Below, piece after piece: positions 6,267 through 10,309 of a stretch of 10,309 nt of DNA. The DNA comes from Anaerolineaceae bacterium. GTDB lineage: Bacteria; Chloroflexota; Anaerolineae; Anaerolineales; Villigracilaceae. The notes beneath the pieces are model-generated. The model did no database searches. It worked only from the letters and a program-made list of their open reading frames with translations, and was not told the DNA's origin. A program made the translations under genes and the position numbers. The stretch lies in contig VFKQ01000066.1 in assembly GCA_009885445.1 (NCBI GenBank), positions 1 through 10,309 on the forward strand, in the 5' to 3' direction. Positions within the stretch are counted from its first letter, which is position 1. Every line of letters starts with the position of its first letter.

Positions 6267-7484
6267 TTGGACACTTTTTCTTTGGCAATTATTATTTTTG
6301 TAGTTTTTCTCGCCGCATGGCTGGGGTGGCGATATTTACAAATGCGCCGCGGCATTCAAGCCATCACGGACCAAATCAAACGCGGCGACAATTCGTTTGA
6401 ATTTTCGTCCGAACTTGGCGAACTTGCCAGTGCGGTCAACGCGCAATTCCTATCTCGCAATTCGCAACTCGCATCAAGCAACACAGAGCGCGCACGTCTC
6501 TCAACCATCCTCGACCAACTCAGCGACGGTGTGTTGATTGCCGACGCCGAGGGGCGAATCCAGTTTAGCAACCCCACAGCAGAAAAACTATTCGGCTCAC
6601 CTCTGGCTGGACGTTCGGTGATAGAAACGATTCGACATCACACGCTCGTGGATGCGTGGCGTCGTTGCCGCGACACTGGCGAATTGCAAACGGAATCAGT
6701 TGAAATTCCCTCCACGCGGCAATTTCTGCAACTCATCGTTGTCCCCGACCGCGACACGCGCGGCGGTACGCTCCTGCTCGTGCAAGATTTGACGCGCGTG
6801 CGCAAACTCGAAACCGTGCGCCGCGACTTCATCAGCAACCTCTCGCACGAATTGCGGACTCCGCTCGCTTCGCTCAAAGCGTTGACCGAAACCCTGCAAG
6901 ACGGCGCACTGACCGACCCCGAGGCGGGTCCGCGCTTCCTGGAACGGATGCACACTGAAGTGGACGCGCTGACCAAGATGGCGCAGGAATTGCTCGACCT
7001 GTCGAAGATCGAATCTGGACAAATGACCCTCGACTTGAAATCCGTCACCCCGCTGACATTGCTCCACAGCGCGGTAGAGCGCATGCGCATGCAATCTGAA
7101 CGCGCAGGAGTTAGCCTGATTGTTGAAGCCGCAGTTACCCCAAACATCAAGGTAGATGCTACGCGGCTCGAGGGAGTGCTCGTGAATCTGATTCACAACG
7201 CAGTCAAGTTCACGCCGCGCACAGGTTCGGTGATCGTATCCGCACAGTCAAAAAACAACGCGATCATCTTCGCAATACGCGACACGGGCGCAGGCATCCC
7301 TGCTGACGACCTGCCGCGTATTTTCGAGCGCTTCTATCGCGTCGATAAATCCCGCACGGGCAGTGGCGCTGGCCTGGGACTTTCAATTGCGAAACACATT
7401 GTGGAAGCGCACGGCGGAAAAATTTGGGCCGAAAGTCGCGAGGGCGAGGGAAGCGCGTTTTACTTTTCGATTCCGTTAGTTTAA
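6267..7484 (+). CDS. phoR: Phosphate sensor histidine kinase PhoR
   Basis: The 405-aa kinase is the partner of PhoB. A single membrane helix lies at about 5-22, with almost no extracytoplasmic part, then a short linker (23-75), a PAS domain (about 76-180, LSDGVLIADAEGRIQFSN), the dimerisation and phosphoacceptor region NLSHELRTPLASLK (191-204, His194), and the ATPase domain with the N-box LVNLIHNAVKF (305-315), DTGAGIP (339-345), FERFYRVD (353-360) and GAGLGLSIAKHIVEAHGG (367-384). The start is TTG 6267; the frame is closed just upstream (TGA 6249-6251) and the first ATG would remove the membrane helix. It follows phoB by 22 bases and is probably cotranscribed. With so little outside the membrane, it must sense phosphate through partners such as Pst, PhoU or other membrane proteins. 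Linker residues 58-72 are encoded by CTCGCA-rich sequence similar to the intergenic filler before pstB. Confidence 0.92.
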   Translation: MDTFSLAIIIFVVFLAAWLGWRYLQMRRGIQAITDQIKRGDNSFEFSSELGELASAVNAQFLSRNSQLASSNTERARLSTILDQLSDGVLIADAEGRIQFSNPTAEKLFGSPLAGRSVIETIRHHTLVDAWRRCRDTGELQTESVEIPSTRQFLQLIVVPDRDTRGGTLLLVQDLTRVRKLETVRRDFISNLSHELRTPLASLKALTETLQDGALTDPEAGPRFLERMHTEVDALTKMAQELLDLSKIESGQMTLDLKSVTPLTLLHSAVERMRMQSERAGVSLIVEAAVTPNIKVDATRLEGVLVNLIHNAVKFTPRTGSVIVSAQSKNNAIIFAIRDTGAGIPADDLPRIFERFYRVDKSRTGSGAGLGLSIAKHIVEAHGGKIWAESREGEGSAFYFSIPLV

Positions 7485-7506
7485 ACCATTGCATATTTGT
7501 TGTGCG

Positions 7507-7553
7507 TTAGCAAACCCTTTGTAAAGCACAGGTTTATTACTCCGTGCTATCCT
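7507..7553 (+). promoter_or_regulatory. Candidate promoter of first microprotein gene
   Basis: TTAGCA (7507-7512) and TTTGTA (7518-7523) are spaced 11 bp, and TTTATT (7533-7538) ends 9 bases before a -10-like TATCCT (7548-7553), which ends 6 bases before the ATG at 7560. The boxes match TTAACA poorly, so this is the weakest of the Pho-like promoters here. Confidence 0.35.
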
Positions 7554-7559
7554 ATGGGC

Positions 7560-7691
7560 ATGGAAATATTCTTGATCCTTACAGTGATTGCAATGTTTGC
7601 AGTCGTCATCATTGATACGGGGCAGAAGCGGCGTGCCTACCTGTGCCAGCGGGTCAAGGCCACGAAGCGACCTGGTCGTACCAGGATATAG
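7560..7691 (+). CDS. Microprotein 1: single-helix membrane protein with IDxxQKRR motif
   Basis: This is a 43-aa protein from ATG 7560. The frame is also open upstream (ATG 7554 would add two residues), but ATG 7560 lies 6 bases after a -10-like box, as in other genes here, and aligns with the paralogue at 8238. Residues 3-18 form one hydrophobic helix, followed by IDTGQKRR (18-25) and a basic tail of 18 residues ending RTRI. Over the first 25 residues it matches the protein at 8238 without gaps at 13 positions (M1, F4, L7, T8, A11, M12, V15, I18, D19, Q22, K23, R24, R25). No family is recognised. By the positive-inside rule the C-terminus faces the cytoplasm. There is no Shine-Dalgarno sequence. 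It is directly downstream of phoR. Confidence 0.6.
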   Translation: MEIFLILTVIAMFAVVIIDTGQKRRAYLCQRVKATKRPGRTRI

Positions 7692-7710
7692 TTTTATTCT
7701 TCTCCTCTGT

Positions 7711-7745
7711 GCATAAGAGCCTGGCCTCCTTCCAGGCTCTTATGC
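7711..7745 (+). terminator. Strong hairpin after microprotein 1
   Basis: A perfect 14-bp stem (7711-7724 with 7732-7745) has a 7-base loop, CCTCCTT, and starts 20 bases after the stop codon of microprotein 1. It has no T-run (GTTAAAG follows). It has the same stem and loop lengths as the hairpin at 791-825. It may end or stabilise the microprotein 1 transcript. Confidence 0.55.
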
Positions 7746-7787
7746 GTTAAAGACCATAAGGTTTTGAAACCCCTGTAGCCTGAATAT

Positions 7788-7841
7788 TTAACAAGACTTT
7801 AACCTGTTCTTCTCTTGACATTAAACAGCGCTTGATAAGAT
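7788..7841 (+). promoter_or_regulatory. Pho-like promoter of microproteins 2 and 3
   Basis: TTAACA (7788-7793), TTAACC (7799-7804) and TTAAAC (7821-7826) lie in 11-bp register, 48, 37 and 15 bp upstream of the -10 box TAAGAT (7836-7841). The same three positions are used by the promoter at 10074-10127, and the two regions align without gaps over 91 bases (67 identical by hand count). A TTGACA at 7815-7820 could be a -35 box but is not conserved in the other copy. Confidence 0.65.
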
Positions 7842-7847
7842 ATGAGC

Positions 7848-7901
7848 ATGAAAACATCAAGGCAGAAAAAAGAAATGAGGAGATTGAAATGGAAACGATG
7901 A
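7848..7901 (+). other. Possible 17-codon leader peptide overlapping microprotein 2
   Basis: ATG 7848 lies 6 bases after the -10 box, the usual position for a leaderless start in this locus. It reads MKTSRQKKEMRRLKWKR, very basic, and stops at 7899-7901, overlapping the start of microprotein 2 at 7889. The equivalent ATG in the paralogous leader (10134) is in frame with a lipoprotein gene, so this frame may be a decayed remnant rather than a real peptide. Confidence 0.25.
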
Positions 7902-8005
7902 TTCTCGCGTTCATAATCCTGGGTCTGTTGATTGTCTTCACGGTTGACGCAGTCCAAAAGCAAAATGGTTCTCTCGCAAAGACGGACAGGAATAACGGAG
8001 GCTAA
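7889..8005 (+). CDS. Microprotein 2: single-helix membrane protein with VDxxQK motif
   Basis: This is a 38-aa protein from ATG 7889, preceded by a good Shine-Dalgarno sequence (TGAGGAG, 7876-7882, 6 bases away). Residues 4-19 are hydrophobic, and the helix ends in LIVFTVDAVQK (14-24), which matches LIVFGIDASQK of the protein at 8238 at eight of eleven positions. Unlike the other two family members, the residues after QK are QN rather than RR. The tail is polar (SLAKTDRNNGG). Function is unknown. Its last codons contain the Shine-Dalgarno sequence of the next gene, so the two are probably translationally coupled. It is transcribed from the Pho-like promoter at 7788-7841. Confidence 0.65.
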   Translation: METMILAFIILGLLIVFTVDAVQKQNGSLAKTDRNNGG

Positions 8006-8006
8006 A

Positions 8007-8126
8007 ATGTTGAGTATTTTTCTGGGAGTCTACTTGTTTGTTTCACTCGCGACTACAGGATTGTTATGGGCGGTCTTGATCGCAGCAAAACGTCACGATC
8101 AAGAGACGGGATACTATACAGACTAA
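8007..8126 (+). CDS. Microprotein 3: single-helix membrane protein, different sequence
   Basis: This is a 39-aa protein starting 1 base after the stop codon of microprotein 2, with an excellent Shine-Dalgarno sequence (GGAGG, 7997-8001, 5 bases from the ATG). Residues 3-27 form one membrane helix (FLGVYLFVSLATTGLL and on), followed by AAKRHDQETGYYTD. It lacks the D-x-x-QK motif and does not align with the other microproteins. It is not recognised. The tight coupling suggests that it acts together with microprotein 2, perhaps as a membrane pair; that is inference. Confidence 0.62.
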   Translation: MLSIFLGVYLFVSLATTGLLWAVLIAAKRHDQETGYYTD

Positions 8127-8161
8127 TTCCCCCCCGATATGAAGTGAGCAATTTAAAATCG

Positions 8162-8213
8162 TTTACGAAATGTTAAAGTTGATTTCACATCTTCTTCATC
8201 TGGGGGTTATCAT
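8162..8213 (+). promoter_or_regulatory. Candidate Pho-like promoter of microprotein 4
   Basis: Four hexamers follow one another at exact 11-bp steps: TTTACG (8162), TTAAAG (8173), TTCACA (8184) and TTCATC (8195). A -10-like TATCAT follows at 8208-8213. The first two are close to TTAACA and the last two are looser. A transcript starting near 8220 would carry a short leader with an ACGGAG ribosome binding site (8225-8230). Confidence 0.5.
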
Positions 8214-8237
8214 GGGGCTAACAAACGGAGATAAAAG

Positions 8238-8333
8238 ATGATGCTCTTCAGCTCACTCACCTTCGTTGCCATGCTCATCGTCTTTGGCATAGACGCTTCT
8301 CAAAAACGCCGCGACTTTCGGGTAAAGCGATAA
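8238..8333 (+). CDS. Microprotein 4: single-helix membrane protein with IDxxQKRR motif
   Basis: This is a 31-aa protein with ATG ATG at its start and ACGGAG 7 bases upstream. Residues 3-18 are hydrophobic, then IDASQKRR (18-25) and a short basic end, DFRVKR. Ungapped, it shares 13 of the first 25 residues with the protein at 7560, and its LIVF-x-IDA-x-QK core matches that at 7889. Three related small genes within 800 bases, each with its own promoter or ribosome binding site, make chance open frames unlikely. No known family is recognised. A good terminator follows at 8376-8404. Confidence 0.68.
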   Translation: MMLFSSLTFVAMLIVFGIDASQKRRDFRVKR

Positions 8334-8362
8334 GTTGCTTCATGGCGCTCTTCTCCTCCTTG

Positions 8363-8374
8363 GGCCGCAAGGCC
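8363..8374 (+). repeat. Small GCAA-tetraloop hairpin
   Basis: GGCC-GCAA-GGCC forms a 4-bp stem closed by a GNRA-type tetraloop, immediately before the terminator at 8376. It may simply help folding of the transcript end. Confidence 0.3.
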
Positions 8375-8375
8375 G

Positions 8376-8404
8376 CCACCCGCTGAAATGCGGGTGGTTT
8401 TTTT
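8376..8404 (+). terminator. Intrinsic terminator after microprotein 4
   Basis: CCACCCGC pairs with GCGGGTGG around a TGAAAT loop and is followed at once by seven T (8398-8404). It ends the microprotein cluster and isolates it from the PHP-surE genes. Confidence 0.9.
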
Positions 8405-8405
8405 G

Positions 8406-8459
8406 TTAACCCAACCCGAACATGCCGTTGAACCGCCCTTAATCAATGTGGGATAAAGT
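8406..8459 (+). promoter_or_regulatory. Candidate Pho-like promoter of the PHP-surE operon
   Basis: TTAACC (8406-8411), TTGAAC (8428-8433) and TTAATC (8439-8444) are separated by 22 and 11 bp, and start 48, 26 and 15 bp upstream of a -10-like TAAAGT (8454-8459). The distances 48 and 15 are the same as in the promoters at 7788 and 10074. A transcript would start near 8466, next to the Shine-Dalgarno sequence. Confidence 0.5.
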
Positions 8460-8479
8460 AAAACCAAGGAGAAATCATT

Positions 8480-9176
8480 ATGGGACTTGCCGATTTACAC
8501 ACGCACACCATTTACAGTTACGACGGGACCGCCAGCGTGCCGGCTGTGTTACAGCGCGCGCATGAGCTGGGCATGGACGTGATTGCGATCACTGACCACG
8601 ATGAAATTCGCGGCGCGCTCGAAGCGGTTGAACTTGCGCCACACTACGGTGTGGAAGTCATCCCGGGAATCGAGATCACCACTGCACAAGGCGACCTGTT
8701 GGCGCTGGGCATCACTGAGCCGGTGAAAGCAGGCCTGCCCCTGCTCGAAACTATTTTGAAAGTACGCGCGCTTGGCGGGGTATGTATTGCTCCGCACCCC
8801 ATGGCGCACGGCATGGGCATGAAAAGTTTGAGCGCGCAATCCATTTTGAAAGTATTGAAAATCAGCGAAGTGGCGGATACTTTAATTGGCATCGAAACCT
8901 ACAACGCCACCGCACTAGATCGCGTCGGCAGCCATGCTGGCCGTGGGCACAGGTCTGACGGCGGTGGGCAACAGCGACGCGCATGTGCTTGACGCGATTG
9001 GCCTGGGCGCCACAGAATTTGAAGGGCAGGGCGTGCCCGCCCTATTGTCCGCGTTACGAAGCGGGCGGACGAGTGTCCGCCGTCAAAAAGAGTGGAACTC
9101 CATTCGCATCGTCAGCAGTTGGGCGTTGAATTATGTCGGCAGTGCGTTTACCCGCCTAACGATGACAACGCGCTAA
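8480..9176 (+). CDS. PHP-domain phosphoesterase, frameshifted
   Basis: A PHP-family metal-dependent phosphoesterase, related to TrpH/YciV-type enzymes that remove phosphate from nucleotides or short RNAs. Visible metal-site motifs are DLHTHT (5-10), ITDHDE (37-42), GIEIT (63-67) and APHP (104-107). The frame from ATG 8480 (Shine-Dalgarno AAGGAGA, 7 bases away) reads well to YNATALDR (141-148) and then becomes unrelated sequence that stops at 8992. The family sequence resumes in another frame from about 8925-8934 (MLAVGTGLTAVGNSDAH and on) to a stop at 9174-9176, and contains the last metal-site motif, SDAH. A net change of +1 base or -2 bases near 8921-8934 is needed. From the usual spacing between YNA and the following helix I favour loss of two bases. 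There is no homopolymer here, so a real mutation is possible as well as an assembly error. surE starts 20 bases after the stop. Confidence 0.8.
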
Positions 9177-9196
9177 AAATCAAAGGAAAATTAATC

Positions 9197-9976
9197 ATGG
9201 AAAAACATATTCTAGTCACCAATGACGATGGAGTTACTGCGCCGGGCCTACTGGCGCTTGTGGCGGAAATGAAAAAAATCGGCAAAGTAAGCGTTTTCGT
9301 GCCGGACCGCAACTGGTCTGGCGGCGGGCACGTGAAGACTTTGGACCGCGCCCTGCGCGTGAAAGAGACTCGCCTCGCCGATGGCACGCCAGCTTTTGCC
9401 AGCGACGGTGCGCCTTCTGACTGTGTGGCGCTGGCAACGTTGGGTTTTTTAAAAGAACCTATTGACCTCGTGGTTTCGGGCATCAACAACGGCGCCAATC
9501 TCGGCCATGATGTCACCTACTCTGGCACAGTCACCGCCGCGATGGAGGCCTCCATCGCAGGCATCCCTTCGGTGGCGGTGTCGCTTGAGTTGCTGGAAAA
9601 TCATGTTAGCGATATGGATTACGCTCCCTCAGCGCGCATCGCCCGCAAAGTGGTGGAACGCGTTCTTGCCAATGGGCTGGCCCCCGAATTTCTACTCAAC
9701 GTAAACGTGCCTTATCTGGCGCACGATCAGATTAAGGGATTCCAAATGACGCGTCAGGGATTGCGCGTTTATCATAGCCGCCTCGACGAACGCGTGGACC
9801 CGCGCGGACGCGCCTACTACTGGATCGGCGGCGACGCGCCCACCGGGGTGGCGGAGCGCGGCTCCGATGTGGGCGCCCTGGCTGACGGCTACGTCTCGAT
9901 CACGCCCCTGCAATTAGACCTGACTGCGTATCGCGCGTTGAGCGAGATCAACACCTGGAACTGGCAGGACGATTAA
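9197..9976 (+). CDS. surE: 5'/3'-nucleotidase SurE
   Basis: The 259-aa protein has the SurE family length. SurE removes phosphate from nucleoside 5'- and 3'-monophosphates with a divalent metal. The motifs are TNDDG (8-12, Asp10 and Asp11 as metal ligands), VPDRNWSGGGH (35-45, Ser41) and SGINNGANLGHDVTYSGTVT (94-113, Asn97), followed by AAMEASIAGIPSVAVSL. Start ATG 9197 has AAAGGA 9 bases upstream; the frame also reads through from 9092 but those codons belong to the other frame of the PHP gene. It lies 20 bases after the PHP gene and is probably cotranscribed with it from a Pho-like promoter, which fits a role in recovering phosphate from nucleotides. Confidence 0.93.
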   Translation: MEKHILVTNDDGVTAPGLLALVAEMKKIGKVSVFVPDRNWSGGGHVKTLDRALRVKETRLADGTPAFASDGAPSDCVALATLGFLKEPIDLVVSGINNGANLGHDVTYSGTVTAAMEASIAGIPSVAVSLELLENHVSDMDYAPSARIARKVVERVLANGLAPEFLLNVNVPYLAHDQIKGFQMTRQGLRVYHSRLDERVDPRGRAYYWIGGDAPTGVAERGSDVGALADGYVSITPLQLDLTAYRALSEINTWNWQDD

Positions 9977-10045
9977 AGTTTCTGTTAAACGATTCATGGA
10001 ACGCGGGCTTCAGCCCAACAAAAAAATTCCCGCCCTCAATGCCCC

Positions 10046-10072
10046 CTTCCTGCCGCCTGTGCAGGAGGTTTT
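10046..10072 (+). terminator. Probable terminator after surE
   Basis: CTTCCTGC (10046-10053) pairs with GCAGGAGG (10061-10068), including one T-G wobble, around a 7-base loop, and is followed by TTTT. A short GGGCT-TC-AGCCC hairpin at 10005-10016 precedes it. The T-run overlaps the start of the next promoter region. Confidence 0.6.
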
Positions 10073-10073
10073 G

Positions 10074-10127
10074 TTTACCAGACGTTAACCTGCTCTTCCA
10101 ATGGCATTAAGAGGGTATTGATAAGAT
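10074..10127 (+). promoter_or_regulatory. Pho-like promoter of the lipoprotein gene
   Basis: TTTACC (10074-10079), TTAACC (10085-10090) and TTAAGA (10107-10112) lie 48, 37 and 15 bp upstream of the -10 box TAAGAT (10122-10127). This is exactly the geometry of the promoter at 7788-7841, with which it aligns ungapped. An ATG at 10134 lies 6 bases after the -10 box. Confidence 0.65.
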
Positions 10128-10160
10128 ACTGCCATGACAAACCTAAAGGAGAAAAAAGAA

Positions 10161-10309
10161 ATGACCAAAACTGTCCGTTCGTCCCTGTTTGCAATGTTAG
10201 CCCTCACCCTCGTCGTGGCCGCCTGTGCCCCGGCGACCACCGTGGTTCCCCCCACTGTCGCCGCGCCCACCAAGGTCCCCGCGACCACCGTGCCCCCCAC
10301 CATTGATCC
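10161..10309 (+). CDS. N-terminus of a lipoprotein, probably a solute-binding protein (partial)
   Basis: Forty-nine codons are visible before the window ends. Residues 1-22 are a lipoprotein signal (MTKTVRSSLF, then a hydrophobic run to LVVAAC; Cys22). A Pro/Thr-rich linker follows (TTVVPPTVAAPTKVP), typical of surface lipoproteins of Chloroflexota-like bacteria. ATG 10161 has AAAGGAG 9 bases upstream; an in-frame ATG at 10134 would add nine residues and would be leaderless. The mature domain is outside the window. The Pho-like promoter suggests a phosphate-related binding protein (possibly another PstS) or a secreted phosphatase, but the sequence here cannot decide. Confidence 0.75.
   Translation, partial: MTKTVRSSLFAMLALTLVVAACAPATTVVPPTVAAPTKVPATTVPPTID

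Noticed and set aside
6441..6480. Repeat insertion within phoR resembling the spacer before pstB
   Set aside because: Only short CTCGCA and CCTATCTC words are shared, the reading frame is intact, and composition alone could explain it.
6638..7196. Two long minus-strand frames opposite phoR
   Set aside because: They are shadows of the well-supported histidine kinase frame.
7815..7820. TTGACA as the -35 box of the microprotein 2 promoter
   Set aside because: The spacer to the -10 box is only 15 bp and the word is not conserved in the paralogous promoter at 10074.
7560..8333. The microprotein cluster as a toxin-antitoxin or type I toxin locus
   Set aside because: No antisense RNA gene or antitoxin is visible, and three paralogues under Pho-like promoters next to phoR fit a regulon role better.

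Overview
The window carries a phosphate-starvation (Pho) locus. In order it holds a degenerate phosphate-binding lipoprotein (pstS-like, 107-775, +), an opposed ATPase gene (pstB copy 1, 907-1668, -), a complete pstS (1717-2589), pstC, pstA (with a single-base frameshift in this sequence), a second pstB (4683-5438), phoB and phoR. After these come four very small membrane-protein genes (7560-8333), a frameshifted PHP-domain phosphoesterase gene, surE, and the start of a lipoprotein gene that leaves the window at 10309. No phoU is present. No RNA gene, CRISPR array or insertion sequence was seen.

The organism is probably a member of the Chloroflexota (Anaerolineae-like). This is inference. It rests on GC-rich coding sequence, the low-complexity intergenic filler (GATCACTGATTACTG-type, CCCTAAAGGG-type, GTAGACAA tandem repeats), and start codons placed 6 to 7 bases after a -10 box, which suggests leaderless mRNAs. 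No taxonomic search could be run.

How the parts work together: PstS delivers phosphate to the PstC-PstA channel, PstB drives transport, and PhoR-PhoB controls the regulon. Upstream of phoB, the microprotein genes, the PHP-surE pair and the last lipoprotein I see TTAAC-like hexamers spaced 11 bp (or 22 bp) apart and mostly in fixed register to a -10 box. These look like PhoB/PhoP-type boxes, so the right half of the window is probably part of the Pho regulon: nucleotide and phosphoester scavenging plus small membrane proteins.

Two observations stand out. First, three of the microproteins (7560, 7889, 8238) form an unrecognised paralogous family: a single membrane helix followed by [IV]D-x-x-QK, two of them ending the motif with RR, placed directly after phoR under Pho-like promoters. 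Second, the two PstB copies have complementary defects: copy 1 has an altered ABC signature (LALGQ) but a normal Q-loop, and copy 2 has a normal signature but has lost the Q-loop glutamine. A PstB1-PstB2 heterodimer would have one canonical and one degenerate ATP site.
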